Below are positions 1 to 17,333 of a stretch of DNA of 64,000 bases, piece after piece (the first letter of the stretch is position 1; each line of letters starts with the position of its first letter). Position numbers and translations under genes: made by a program. Below the pieces are notes generated by a model. That model was not told the origin of the DNA. It was given only the letters and a program-made list of their open reading frames with translations, and did no database searches. This DNA is from Lanius collurio. Lineage: Eukaryota; Chordata; Aves; Passeriformes; Laniidae. The stretch spans positions 2,747,898 through 2,811,897 of the forward strand of contig JACBWW010000016.1 in the NCBI GenBank assembly GCA_020086605.1. The letters run 5' to 3'.

Positions 1-1533
1 AGAGCCTTTATTTCACAATTCTGGTATCCTGAATCCCTTTTCTCTGCATGTCATTCATATATTGGTTTTCTCAGGCATTGTTGTGAAGGTAAGGTTTTCA
101 ACTTTACTGCTAATAATGAGTTCTGAACAGGTTATTGGGCACTCTTAGCTAATTTCAGAAAAGTAATAACAAGAAAAGCAGTAGGTAGCATTAAATCCAC
201 AGTACAGAGAAAACAGACTTACATTTCTGTTGGTTTAGTAGATTTTTTTTGTGTGCCTCTTTCAGGCTCCATAGAATTGTGACTGAATATTTTTTATTTC
301 CTCTCCCTTCCCCCAGTGAGGTTGGCACTTTTGTGGTGTGTGTTTTGGTGCTGATGATGAGCCATGAATAAAGCCACTGTACTTAGAAGGAAAACTCTTC
401 TAATGAAAGGGTTTCTTCCTGAAACCTCTGGTTTGCTGAAAATTCTCCACCAGTCTTAAATTTATAGCTTTGGGCTGGTTTTGTGGTGGCTTCTCCTCCT
501 CAGGCTTTAAGGTGAGCCATCTGGTCAGGGACAGGCACTGGGCAATGTGCTGGAGCCCTGTCCTGCCCAGAGTTGGGGTTTGATAGGTGCCAAGTGTGGG
601 TGGGCAGTGGCATTGCTGCTCTTGCTGCTTTCCTGATAGCCAGGTCTGTTCTCAGAGCAGTTGGAGTGCTTAGGGAGTAGGTTTTGTTTTCAAACTTGGA
701 CAGGCATTGCTTCCTGTAGTAACAGCAAGATGGGTGAACATGTGAGAGGGGGGAGTTATGCTCGATGTACATGAAACCAGGGATTTATTTGGCCTTGTTT
801 GGTGTGGTGGTGTTTTGGGTTTTTTTTGTGAATAGTTGCACAGAACAAATTCATTTTTAGACTGTAAAGCTGTATCTTAGAAACAAGCTGTTTGAAAGCA
901 GAGATTGAACTTGATACTGTTGTGTTGCTCTGATGTGGTTTAACTTTAGTATGGGAGCTCACTGTGATTTTGTATCCTTCAGGGTTTTGCTGGTTTTGTG
1001 TGCAATCAGTTTCTGGTAACTCCTTATTTTGATCTTTTGGCACCATTTTGAACCCTTTGCTCCCTAGACTGTGTGGAATTTAAATATCCCAAGTTCTCAC
1101 TGTGCTTTCTCTTGTGCTGAAAACTGGCCTGTTGTACTTGAAGGTCACGTAATACTTTATTTCATTTGCAGCTCCCTTCTGTTTCTCTGGCTGTCTCACA
1201 TAAGATAGACAGTTCCTTTGATAATCAGAATAAATAGTGTCAGTGCAGGGGAATGTGCACTTATGGTTTCCCAAGTCTTGCGTGTTTGTTTTACAACACA
1301 TCCAACTCTTATTTTGGAATATTTTGGACAGGGTTTTTTTTTATAATTCATTCAGTGAAGAAACTGCAAGAACTCATTTCCCTCACTTGTATTTTTTAGC
1401 ACAGTTGAGAGCTCACGAGTTTGGCAGTAGCCTGATAATAATATTAACTGCTTGCTTTTTAAACTGTCATCTGGAAAGAAAAGAGACCTTTTCTAAAAGA
1501 GTTTAAATGTTCCAATCTTTTCCTGTGTTACAG
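1..1533 (+). other. CDC73: CDC73 intron 1, 3' part
   Basis: The sequence is intronic, T-rich and ends with the acceptor tcctgtgttacag directly before exon 2. I see no exon, RNA gene or recognisable transposable element. The open frames here are short, overlap each other on both strands and show no family resemblance. Confidence 0.8.
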
Positions 1534-1639
1534 GACAGGGAAAGAGGGCCAGCCCAGGGAATACTACACTTTGGATTCTATCTTGTTCCTTCTCAATAAT
1601 GTGCACCTTTCCCATCCTGTGTACGTCCGTCGTGCTGCG
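1534..1639 (+). CDS. CDC73: CDC73 exon 2 (parafibromin codons 44-79)
   Basis: This 106-nt exon starts with the last base of codon 44 and ends after codon 79 (phase 0). It encodes [20 protein letters not shown] and then [15 protein letters not shown], identical to the human protein as I remember it. This is part of the folded N-terminal domain of parafibromin (about residues 1-111), where many disease mutations fall. The last residues (R76, R77, A78, A79) begin a reported nucleolar localisation signal, residues 76-92, that is completed in exon 3. The acceptor is tgtgttacag and the donor is GTAAGT. Confidence 0.97.
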
Positions 1640-3713
<2,074 letters not shown>

Positions 3714-3776
3714 CAACCTCATCAAGCATAGACAGAAGTGCTCCACTTGAAATTGGTCTTCAACGATCCACTCAAG
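3714..3776 (+). CDS. CDC73: CDC73 exon 4 (codons 103-124)
   Basis: The 63-nt exon completes codon 103 and encodes TSSSIDRSAPLEIGLQRSTQ, then gives the first base of codon 124. Human has Ala at 106 where this sequence has Ser. The segment joins the N-terminal domain to the bipartite nuclear localisation signal. The donor is GTACAG, weaker than the others, and the following intron is only 88 nt, so exons 4 and 5 are likely recognised by intron definition. Confidence 0.97.
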
Positions 3777-3864
3777 GTACAGTTTAACTAACACATAACT
3801 TTGAGGTTTATTTTATAAAAATCTACTAAAATCTTGCATTTTTAACATCCTCTTTTTCTTGCAG

Positions 3865-3917
3865 TTAAAAGAGCAGCCGATGAAATATTAGCAGAAGCAA
3901 AGAAACCAAGAATAGAG
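3865..3917 (+). CDS. CDC73: CDC73 exon 5 (codons 124-141)
   Basis: The 53-nt exon encodes VKRAADEILAEAKKPRIE. The basic clusters KR (125-126) and KKPR (136-139) form the bipartite nuclear localisation signal of parafibromin and are intact. Ile replaces human Val at 131, a conservative change between the two clusters. The acceptor tttttcttgcag is strong, and the donor is GTAACT. The exon ends on a codon boundary. Confidence 0.97.
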
Positions 3918-5943
<2,026 letters not shown>

Positions 5944-8900
5944 TGAGTTTTATGATCCCTGTGGCAAACTACATTTTTATTTTCTGTATCTAATTTGTTA
6001 ATCAGAGATAACAGGGGCATTATGCTCAGTGTTCCATGGAAAGGTGGGCTTGAAGGGCTGTTGGCACAGTGACAGCAGAGTTTGTCCTTATCACATTACA
6101 GTAAATCTAAATTCTATCTCCAACTACTTGCTTCAGCCGTTTAAGAGATACCAAGTAATCACTTAATTCCTCTTAACCAAAGCTGGCTTGAGCCTCGTGG
6201 CAGGGAGGGCTCCCTGAAAGTACCTGTGGGTTGGCAACAGACCAAAGTGGGGAATAACTCATAGAAAGAGCAGCACAGGCACACTGAAAGTCTAAAGGCC
6301 TCAAAGCTGTGGGAGGCAACAAAGAAATAAGGAGGGAAGATGCTGGAATGAACAAAACCAGAAAGTGTTACCATGAAGGGGCTTTTGTCTGTTTTTGTCC
6401 CTTTATGCTACTTTTGGCTGCACTTGGTTATGTGCCATTCTGAACATGGTTGCAAGCACAGCTGACAGCTTGCTCTCTTTGGACAGTAAAGGTTTCTTGA
6501 TTGCAGAAGTACTTGGCACTAAATTTCTCAAGGAAGCACTAAGTCAATTTCTAAAAGATTGCAAGGGTCTGTTTCCCTGAGGTTATTGTTAAACTGCATC
6601 CTTTGCCTTCACTACTTCTTTTGAGTATTGTCACAGGAAAACAATGTTTAGAAGTAAATGAGGTCTTAGTCTTCATTTGTCCTATTTTTAACAGTATTTT
6701 ACATAGCTGTCAACTTCCCAGTATTGTCCCAGGGCATTAGTGGCAGAATAATTTAATTCATGAATTATGGGGTAATTACTGGGTATGTGGCACATCCCTG
6801 TTTGCCACCTACAGGGTGAGTGTTGCTTTTTTGAATCTAGGAGATTTGTAGCAGCCTTGCTGCTGAGCAGCTGATAAATTGGTAAAAGCTTTGATGTTTT
6901 AGTCATTGGAAAGGTTTGTACTGAAGGAATCTGTGTATCTCTTCTTCCTTTTGTGAATCATTCATGCCATTCCTATCTCCACTTTTCTTCCAAGTGAAAT
7001 TGCAAAGACAGTAGGAAGAGAGATGATGTTTTATTGTAGTGACAGTGAGATGAGGTAGTGATTTTAAGCAAAGCATGATACAGGGAGAAAGACAAGAAAG
7101 AAGAGCTGAAGTTTGTTCTTGGACTCTAGCATGCAGTTACTGTGAGCAGCCTGGTGAGTGTCATGGGCATAACAGCAAATCTTCTATTTCGGTTTGTGCA
7201 GGGTTGCAGGAACATTCTTGATAGCTTGGACAGAAATCACCGAGTGTTAATGTTTATATTTTCCAACAAGTAGCAGTGAGAGTAAGTAGATGGGGAAACA
7301 TCACGTGATATGAGGGCTGTGATTTATCCCAGAACAGCTCAGGTTCTTCATTTGTACATTGGTTGGGAGGGTTTTTGGTGTGTGTTTGCAGGGGGGGGAG
7401 GTTGTGTTTTGTTTGTTGGTTTTTTTTTTCTTTTCCTTTTTTTTTCTGTTTCAAGAACCTTTGTGAAGACCTCAAAAGTTGTGAAGAAACTCAGATATGT
7501 TGTCTCAGGCAAATAATTTCTTCCCTACTTCCCTATTCCTTTAAAGAATTTTGATCAGGGAAGCATGATACTGCTCTGCAAATGCTGTTTTGACTCTTCT
7601 GTATGATACTTGAATTGCTGATGTGCCTGATAATTCTTTCTATTCTAAATTTTCACTATCTGCTTGGTATGAGTTTATCTACACTCTCTTGAATCCTCCT
7701 AGAGTATTTAAAACCAAAATTGACTTCAGCAATGCATGCCTTTCAAATATCTGAATTCCTGTGGAACTCCTGGGTGAATGGTAACAAGCAGTGAGCACTG
7801 CTAAATGTGAATTTTGTTGTTTCTTTGCAAACATTGCTTCAGTCCGAGCATGCTTCTCTTTTCCACAGACAGACACTCCTGTGTGGGTGAGTTTTCCCAG
7901 TGTTCTCTGTAGTAAACTAAGATGCAGAGATAGCTTAAGATGCAAAAGGGAAACATGAGGAAGATCAGACCACAATACAAAAAAATTCTCTTGATTTTTT
8001 CAGCTTACTAACAGGTTTCCTTTGGTTTTGATATGTTTGACAAAAATACTGGCACCTCCAGCAATATGCTCCTTCATACTCTTCATAGATGCCAATAATA
8101 TTAACTATATTTCTGAAGCATTTACTGTTTCTTCTTTTGGACACACTTCCCAGTTCTGAAGTTTGCTTTATATAATAATTGTTCCAGTTTTTTTTTTAGG
8201 TCTCCAGTGATGTAATGTTCTTTTTTAACATTTTAAAAAGTTCTCATGATATTTGCATTCTGTCCTTTTAGCTGCTGCTTTTATTGCCAGCATCTTCATT
8301 GTCACAAAGCTACCCTTGCTGAAATTACAGTGGTAGATTTTTTTTTCCTGGCTGTGAGGTTTTTTTTTTTGTTTATGAGAATGTGTAATTTGAGTGCATT
8401 GATACTCCTGTTGTAGAAGATACTTCAGCAGTGTGTCATTCCCAGTTTGTTTGACCCTTAAGATTTCTGTAATTCATCACACAGGTCCCTTGTCTGCATG
8501 ACCTCTCTGTTACCCTCTTTTGATCAGATGCTGCATTGATCCCTGGATGTCTTTTTACTGATTTCTGTGACATTCCTATTGTTTGTATAATCAGACATTT
8601 CAGTTCACCTGTCTGCTTTTGGTTTAAAGATTTCTACAATTTGCATTTATCTGCTTGCTTATTTTTATGCTTTGCTTAAAACTTTTTGCTGAGTTATTTT
8701 TCCATAGTTTTCTGTATAATTATTTTGCAGTTCTACCTCTTTTGGAAATGCAGTGTTTGATTTAATTGCTAGTAGATGACTCATCCTGCTCCTTCTGTTT
8801 TAAATATTTGTTGGCTTTCCCCGAGTCTGTAGTGTACTCTTCTAGATTTTTATGAATAATGTAGCATTTTTTATGTGATCACTTTTCAGAGCCAAATTGC

Positions 8901-9678
8901 ATCTTTTTAGTATAAGGGTTTTTTTCCTTCTCATAGTAATTTAATTTTAGAACTCTTTGACAGTATATATTGTTAAAAGGAATTTAATTTCAGGAAGAGT
9001 TTTGAATCCATACATAGACTATTGACTATCATAAGTGTTTGAAATGTTAAGTTTTGCATCAGTGCTCTGCACAGGTTTCAGTTGTGTACATGTTTTTAGA
9101 TAAATATGAGGCTGTTTTGTAAAACAAACCATTAAACACCTAGAAAAAAAACCCTGTGTTTATACTGAAATTGATTCCTTCCTTTCACGTGCTTCCTCTT
9201 GCTTTCCTTCCTAAAAATCCTTTGGTTTTTATAATCTTCAGTAGCAGCCTACAGCAATCTCTGCTGAAGGAAAAACCTCATTTCATCTCTACTGTAAATG
9301 GATTTGGCACTTGAATTTTTCCTGTGGGAACAAATTAAAGTAGATTAAGCAGGAGTTTCATCATTCACATGTGTATTTGGAGAGTGGGTTTTTGTCTGCG
9401 ACTGCTGGTGTACTTGACTTATATTTAGTTATTTATTTTTAATCTCCCAGATTGCTCAGAACTATTTCTTAGATAAGCAGCAAGGTAACTGGGTGGGCTG
9501 TGTTGAACATGCTCTACTTGTGTGTAGAGAAATCTTAAAGCTGGAATCTTGGAAATGCACTAATACTGGCCTAATAACTTTGGGACTTTTTGAAATGAAC
9601 CAGTGTTCTGATATGGACAGTGAGCTCTGAGCATTTCAGTGACATTTTAAAAAATCTTTCATCCTTTTTTTTGCAGAA

Positions 9679-10237
9679 TGTGGTAGGTTGACCTTGCCTG
9701 GATGGGTGACAGGTGCCCACCAAGCTGCTTCCCTCCTCAGCAGGATGGCTGGGAGAAAATAAGATGGGAAAAAATGTGTGGGTCAAGATAAAGGCAGTTG
9801 AATAAAGCAAAGGATGTGTGGGGAAGCTCGGGCAGACAAAAGATGAATTCTCCACTGGAGATCAGCAGGTGATCTCTAGCCACTTCCTGGGGAGCAGGGC
9901 TTGGGGACACTTAGCAGTTGCTTCAGAAGATAAACATGGTAACAAGAAATGCCCCTCCTCCTTATTTCTCTTAGCTTCTACTGCTGAGCAGGAGTCTTGT
10001 GGTGGAGACTGTCCCTGGAGCCAGCTGTCCTGGCTGCCTGTTCTCCCAGGATCCTGCTCAGCCCCAGTGCACCGGTGGGGAGGGAATGTGGAGACAGCCC
10101 TGGTGCTGTGCCAGCACTGCTCAGCAGCAGCCAAAACACTGGGCTGTTATCAACACCTTTCTGGCTACCAAGGCTTGGTGCAGCACTACCAGGGCAGCTG
10201 GGAGAGAATTCACTCCAGCTCAGCCAGGCCCAGTTCA
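9679..10237 (+). mobile_element. Solo LTR of an avian endogenous retrovirus
   Basis: The segment starts with tgtggtaggttgacc and continues with ctggatgggtgacaggtgcc, caccaagctgcttccctcct and gagaaaataagatgg. These are landmarks I recognise from a widespread bird ERV LTR family (ERVL-like). The 3' half, with gccagcactgctcagcagca, gctgttatcaacacctttc and a Cys/Gln-rich open frame on both strands, matches the same family. It begins with TG and ends with CA near 10237. No gag, pol or env remains appear on either side, so it looks like a solo LTR left by recombination. A 148-codon open frame inside it is a by-product of GC-rich LTR sequence, not a gene. I could not find a clear target-site duplication, and the right boundary is approximate. 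Confidence 0.72.
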
Positions 10238-12848
10238 TGGGAAAGTGCTACAGATTATTGCTAAAATTTTACATTTCAGCCAGCACTCCTGCAGTTCTAT
10301 TTTCTCACAGTTGGAAATATATTAGAATTACCTTTTCTCAAGTGAACTCTAACCCTAACCACAAGGCAGTAACATAATCCAGCCTGTCAAACATATGGGA
10401 AGTCGTAAAGGTTGTACCACTTAACCTTTCTAAATCTCTTCAGCTGAGAAGCTGAACAGTGGCTACCCACTCCTGCTGTAGGTGCATTGTCCAGGCAGAC
10501 ACATTTACACATGTGCTACTGGTGTATTTCTCAGCTTTTAGCATTTCTGTAAATACTTTTCTCCTCCTTGAGCCTTGTGTAAATCTTTTGAAGACAATGC
10601 CAGGCACTGGCACTCCAGAGTGACCTGTGTGGCATCTTAACATTACTGCAGGCCTGGAGACAGTCCAGGGAAAAGCACTGAAGTAGAACCATGTAAGTTG
10701 GACAGGAGAATTTGGCATTTGAGGTAAACATATTTCTGATGGAGTTAGGTGTGTATCAAATATGGGGATGATGGGATGGGGGTTCTTTCTGCAGGTATCT
10801 GTTCATAATGGAAACACTATTAAGACTTGGTATGGGATCAGAGTTAGGTGAAACTGGGTCTCTGTAGTTTCATAACCTTTACATCCTTGTTCTTTGTATC
10901 TTTTTGTCAGTGTAACCTTGTTCCTTTAAGTGTGTATTACTTACAAGGTCAAGGTTGAAATGTTGACGCAATGGTCTGTTTTTTTTTCTTGCTGTTGCTT
11001 CACTGCTGCAGACTGGTGAATTTGATTCTCTTGCAATCTGGGTAGTTACACTTGGCCTGCTTAATATATACAAAAAGTTTAAGAAAATATTCTCAATTTC
11101 AGCACTTTTTTAATATAAAAATTGTTCTTTTTTCTTTTTAATTATGTAGGAAGTAAGCTGGAATCAAATAAAATATTTTTCTGCCTTAATCCTTGTATTT
11201 ATATATCCTTTGTTCTTATCTGAAAGACTTATACTAGGCTGTCCAGCATGTTTGCTTAAGTTTTGTTTTGAAAGCATGGAAATCTTACATTGTATAACAA
11301 GTGAGTTGATTAAATAAACAACTTTTTTTTTAAGCCTTCATAGGTTTTTAGCTTTTACATCCTTAGTTATTGCAGCCTTATTATAATGTACTAGTTATCC
11401 ATACTTTTCTTTGGGAAACAGTAACTTGATGTCCAGTGTATTGTTACCCATGACACAAGATGTTAATACAGAAGGGAACAGACCTCAAGGTCCAATTTAA
11501 TTTCACAGATCTTGACTGTGAGTTTTATGTATTAAATTTCATAATCTTGATTTGTATTTCCCCACTGTGCCACCCCCAGCTTCTGGGTATTTTTGTGTGC
11601 ATGGTGAGAGAAGACCAGGACTGAGTAGGATGATTGGAGATTATAGCTGACCTAGCTGGAGGGATTGGCATTTTCCTGCTCTGTGGCATTTACCTTGGAT
11701 GTAACCCACAATTGCAAATTTATCTATTACAGCAGCTGAATTATTCCAGAATGTTGTTATTTTGTGGTCTTCTGTATTCTTGTACATAAGTATTAAAGAG
11801 CAGAACTTTGCTTTCCCCTCATATGAACCTGATCTTTGTGGTGGTCATGATTTTTAGTTTTGTGTTACCACCTGCAAAATATTACTGCTGCAGTTAGTAC
11901 TTGCGTATTTTATTTTTAAAATTAATGTATTTTCTTTGTAGGTTTGATCCTTTTCATATTTGAATTGTATTTGAAGTAAATGTTGTGAGAAATCATGTTT
12001 TCAATTACTTTCCATTCTCATATTTTTGTTCTGATGCCTGTTGACCATTCTTACTAGTGAAGTCACCTGTGAGGTGGTTAATTACAGTCTCAGTAACTTA
12101 ATTTAGCTGCAAGAACAATTTTGAAACAAGACCAATAGTACTTCAACCACTTTAGACAACTAAGATGTCTGAGAGTAAAATTTTGGATATTTTAAAAGAA
12201 ATTGATTGTGAAAACATCTTTTATGTGTGGGCTCTAGGTGGCAGAATTGTCCCACTTTACTGAAATTCACAGCCGTGGGGACTTCAATGGCAAATTGAAA
12301 AAGGAAAGGTGTGCCAGGCTAATAACAACTGGTGTGCTCATTAGTCCTTCTCATGGAGCAGGAGGGTGGGTTTGGAGTGCCTGTGCACAAATGTCATGGT
12401 ACAGCCTGAGTGCCCAAACTCCACCCAGGACTGGCTTCCTCAGTAAAACTGGGCAGGCTCTTTTATTGCTGCATTTTATTACTGCTGCAAACATTTTGAA
12501 TGTAGCATTTAAAGGAAAGACAGGCCAGATTTAAAAAAATTGTATTTATATTGAGCAATAAATAAGTCTTGTTTTGTCTATAGGTACCTTGAAGTTGACC
12601 AAAAAAATGTGTAGAATAAAGCATTATTTTTCCTGAAAGAATATTTAGGTCAGCTATAAAGTAATTCCTTAAACACGACTCTAACATAACTACTAAAAAA
12701 TTATGTATTTCCACATGCTGCATTCATAGGCAAAATAAACTAGGATTATGTATCAAGGGGATTTTTGATATTTTATGCAGTGCCATATCTTCAGTTACAG
12801 TGTGGCTGTTCTTTCACACTCCTGAATTAACTTTCAGATTAAAAGTTT

Positions 12849-12910
12849 CAGTTGTCTTTCATATAATATTCTTGCATTTCAGCTGTATTTCATATAATAT
12901 TCTTGCTATA
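12849..12910. repeat. 31-bp tandem duplication (2 copies)
   Basis: Two adjacent 31-nt units (12849-12879 and 12880-12910) share the 19-nt core tttcatataatattcttgc exactly and differ at a few flanking bases. It looks like a local tandem duplication in AT-rich intron sequence. Confidence 0.85.
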
Positions 12911-15269
12911 AAAATTTAGTGATGGTAACATGGAACAAGTGAGAATTGGACCCTTTTACTGAAAACAGTCCTCAAATATACAGGGATCTGTACAGGGAGC
13001 ATAGGCCACAGCTACACAGGGAGCAGATATACTCAGAGCTGTGTTTTCAGTTCAGCTTTAGTAATACACAGTTAACTTTTTGAGTGGAACATAAATTCCC
13101 AGAGTAACTTTTAGTGAAAGGAGTGTCTGGTTTTTATTTTTTTTCCCCAGCAGTTAGTTACAAGTTCAATTTTATCAACAGTTTTTTATAGGCTCCCTAA
13201 TCTGAAGCTTGACAAAGTCCTCATGTGCTCTGCTTTCAGTTGTTTAGCAATATAAATTCTCATATTGTAATGTGAATTTCTTAAACTACCATTGTCCTGA
13301 AAGCAGGGTCACAAACACCTTTTTATTCATGTGGTTGTTTAAACAATCTCCTGTGTGGCAGTGTGCTTGTTGTGTGCCCCAGCATGGCTTGTCCAGTTCA
13401 AAAGTGTGCAGAGGACAGTTTGAGGGGCACCATGACTCCCTGCAGTTGTGTATTACAAGAACAGGGAGGAGAGAAAATCAGCTTCAAAGTTGGTGAACAG
13501 TTTGCAAATTGAAGATACATATTCTGAGGCATAGGAGAGTGATGCCTTAAATGATCTTTTACTTTTTGATTTGAATTCCAGATTTAAATATGTGCTTTAA
13601 ATTTAGATGTGCAAAATATTTTCTTTTAAATATACAGTTTATCACTTCGTGTTCCTTATGAGCAATGTTTTAATTTCTGCTGTATTTTATGAGGCCATCT
13701 GAATACTATTTGCATTTTTTTTGTCATGCCATATATAGGAATTACTGAAAATGTGTGATGGGAATATTGCTTTTTGGAAAGCATCATGCCTTTCAGTCTG
13801 TCAGTGGCTGTAAAGGATTTAGCAGTATGTCTGAGCACACCAAGAAAATGTGTAAAGAAATGTAGTTGGGGCTCAATTCTTCCTTCTCCAGCCCTGCTCT
13901 TAAGTTTGAACAATGTTTACAGCATTCTGCAGCTCTTGATTTTCCTGGGAAGCATGTCCAAGAAGTCCTTACTGTCAGTTCCAATAAGATTTTATTTGAG
14001 TTTATATGGTTTTTCTTAGGCTCCTCTCTCTCAGCAGTGGAACACCAGAATGTATATCTGATTAAAACTTAGTTGCAGCTTAGCTATAGGAAAGTTTTGA
14101 AGCACTGTAAGCCATATTGTGTAACAGTGCAAATGCTTCTAGTTTTACATGTTAGATTTAAGGTTTTATTTTTGTCTGGTGATTGAGATGAAGTGTACTT
14201 TTCTTCAAATTTTTTCCTCTAGAATTGTTTTCTATGAAGCTGAAACCAATGTTTATCCTTGATGATCACTATTAGAACAACATGTATCTATTTTTGCTGG
14301 CATGATAAAGCTGCCATAGTGACTAGAGGTCTTTGTTAGTGAACATCAGGGTTATGGCGAGATACAGAAATCAAAGACTGTGATTTTTTTAGCATAAACT
14401 GTGATATATTGAGATGGAAGTATTTTTATTACAAAAGAAATTTAGTTAGTGATATGACTTCATTAAGCCTTCTTCATCAGAGCAGTCTGATCTGACTGGC
14501 CCTGAGGTTCCTCCACAAACATCCTGGTATTAAATTACCACTAGCAATAGTAACTTGACTTAGTGTGTGTTAGTCACTGTGCTGGCAAGTGATAGAGCAT
14601 CTGTGCAGAGAAACAAATATTTTAATGTTTGGGGGGTTTTTCCTGCTTCTTTTCTGCTCTGTCCCCCAGATCAGAAGTTTTTGGTTGTAAAAATGTTGTA
14701 CTTGTTTATTGAGTTTAAATCTAGGGCAGAAGTTAAGAGATATTCATATTCTGATCTCTAAAAGGATGAACAATGAAAACGTAGCAGTCTGCAACTCTGC
14801 AGGGCTTTACAAATCAGCTGGTACCTGCAGTGGACTTCCTGCTCAATCATTTTTCTGTCACAGTAATATAATCCCATGTCCCTGAGCAAGCCAGTGAGCA
14901 GCAACAAGATGATGTTAGTTTGAGTGCTTGTTAAAACACTGCTGGCATTCTCCTGTTCCAAACAGACATTGGTTGTGGACTTGGGGGACTTGCATTTTCA
15001 TGCTGTGGAAAAAAGACATTAGCAAGAACACTTCTAATTCCATGCTTATTAGTGGCTTGTTTTCAGCAGATGGGAGAAAGAATCTTGTGGGTTTTTTTCA
15101 CCTGAGTTTGGTCCAGGATGTGCAATTTAAGGCTATTAAAATCCCGTGTGTTTAAAGGCCTTTGAAAAATTCATAATTTGAAGTTCAAACTCACTTTAAG
15201 ACTATTAATTTTCTCTTTTATCTTTTCTTTGCTTCTTAGTCTTTGTTTCATGAATTCTTTTACTCAGAG

Positions 15270-16060
15270 TTTGAATTAAAAAGCAGGAGACAGGGAGTTT
15301 GTCTTTGGTCTTAGATGTTTATTATATCTTATCTAAAATACAGCTGCACAGAGTGTGCCTTCAAGTTAACAAGGTGGAAAATGGCTGTGAGTTCTAACCT
15401 ACAAGGCTTTTTAAGGTCCAAATCACTCAATTATGAAATACCAAGTAACTTGTTTTTACTTGTAATCCAGTAACTAACTATCCCTGATCTGCACTGCAGG
15501 GTTTTTGATCCAATACCAGAACACCCAGATTTGTGAAGAAGGAGAAAAGAAGAAGAACAAATCCACACCCAAAATCCTCTATATTGTTACATATATCCCA
15601 TAAACTTAATTTCTACATCTCTACATATTCTACCCAGTGATAGAACTTTTCATTACGCAGCAACAACCTCGGCGTTATGACACAATTTAGGAAGCTTTTC
15701 CCAAGGTTTCAGGTCAAATGCAGTGTGCTCCTGAGGGTCACTGTCTGTCAGCACTGAAAGGCTGAAATTCTCAGAACTCGGGGTTCCAACAGAAGACTGT
15801 GTTAACTGTAGGTTTTATGAGCACCATACAGATGTGAGAGTTGGTTGTAACATCCTTGTGACCGGGAGCTGTGGCTTCTGGGTGGACAATCACTCTTATA
15901 ACATTCCTCCTGTTGTTAATTATTTCCTTCTTGCAAGTTTCAGAAGAGACAGTGTGTGATAAAGCACAGAAATGACAAGAATTGTGACTGATACGCTGCC
16001 CAGGCCACATTTTGGGAGAAGACTGAATTTGCAGTGAAAGCCTGTAGCTTAGACTTGGGG
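15270..16060 (-). mobile_element. Probable ERV LTR in antisense orientation
   Basis: Read on the minus strand, this segment shows an LTR-like order. A TATA-like run (ttaaaaagccttgtagg, near 15400) is followed by an AATAAA at about 15325, and then by a short R/U5-like end with the phrase ctccctgtctcctgc near 15285. Phrases such as gaagaaggagaaaagaagaa and tttaggaagcttttcc match my memory of a songbird interspersed repeat. The upstream (right) limit is not visible and could extend toward 16200. No coding remnant is attached. The identification rests on pattern and memory, so it could instead be a different repeat class. Confidence 0.45.
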
Positions 16061-16874
16061 TATCCTCATAAAATTGATATTTGTATGGCTTGCAGCTCTT
16101 GAAAGGTTTTTTTCCCGGGATTTTTCTGACTGAAAAGAACTTTATGTACAGTTTTGTGTGAGTTCTTTCAGACTGTGTCAAAAGAGCTGGGTTTGCTCAG
16201 GGGATGGCTTTGCCTTTGTAAGTGGTTTCTGGTGGTCTTCCAGTTCCTGCCTTGCTGGCTTGCAGTGCATTGACATGGTGCTCACTGAGGTCAAGTGAGC
16301 AGGCTTAGGGAAGCTTTGCAGTACAACTCTCTAAGTGACTTCTACAAAATTGACCCCAGAGGTCTTTGTTTGGTAATTCATGTGTTTGTTTCATGATGTC
16401 AGTGCTGATAACACCACTTCATTGTTAGTATACAATACTCTGGACAGTGTAAGCATTTTGTGAATACTTTATATTATCCTGAAACAGTAAAAAAAAAAGC
16501 TAGTTTCCTTAATTGATAAAAGGTTTCTTTTACTGATGGACTATTACTGAAAATTGACATCAGTGACAGACAATTGTGTACACTTAACTCTGCAGTTTAT
16601 AGATGACAAGTGCTTTGAGAAGAATTTGGTTTACCATGTGGTGTAATGAAGCCTGTTAGATTTAGCAGGTGTGGGCCTTAAAGAATAGGGGGTAGCAGTG
16701 ATGCTTTAAAACTCTGTTAATGTTTGGATCCTATCACTGAAAAGGGGTCAGAATCTTCTATTTAGAAAATTGGTGCACCAGTGTTGGTCTTCAGTGAAAC
16801 GTTAACCAAATGGTGTCTTCCACCTGGGTGGTTATGTGAGATGCAGATGGTCAGCAAGGTTCACAGGTCCCTGA

Positions 16875-17003
<129 letters not shown>

Positions 17004-17333
17004 TGAGCACGAGGGCTGGGCCACCCAAAGTGAGAGCACAGTGTCTTCTCAGTATTACATACACATTTTGTTTTGGTTTACTTCCAAAAAATGCATATTT
17101 TTCAAGCATAACTTCACAGCTATTCTTTGACTTAAGTTCCATTTATTGGTATTTAAAGAGTTGTATATATTAGTTTAATTTGTTCAATATGCTCTTGTTA
17201 CTGGGAGATTAATCTGCTAGTGCCAGCTTCTGCATCTATCAAGCACTAGCCACATGCTGTATCTATTTGCAAAAAATGTATTCCATGAAAGTGCTGCCAT
17301 TTCAAATGAAATGTTTTGCTGCTTTCCTGACAG

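Noticed and set aside
496..511. Micro-exon-like pattern (cctcctcag followed by gctttaag and gtgagc)
   Set aside because: CDC73 exons 1 and 2 join directly in the known gene, and an 8-nt exon here would break the frame; most likely chance.
9818..10264. 148-codon open frame on the plus strand
   Set aside because: It lies inside the solo LTR, overlaps other open frames on both strands and matches no protein family.
10349..10360. CTAACCCTAACC, telomere-like
   Set aside because: Only two units occur, just after an LTR; too short to be an interstitial telomere tract.
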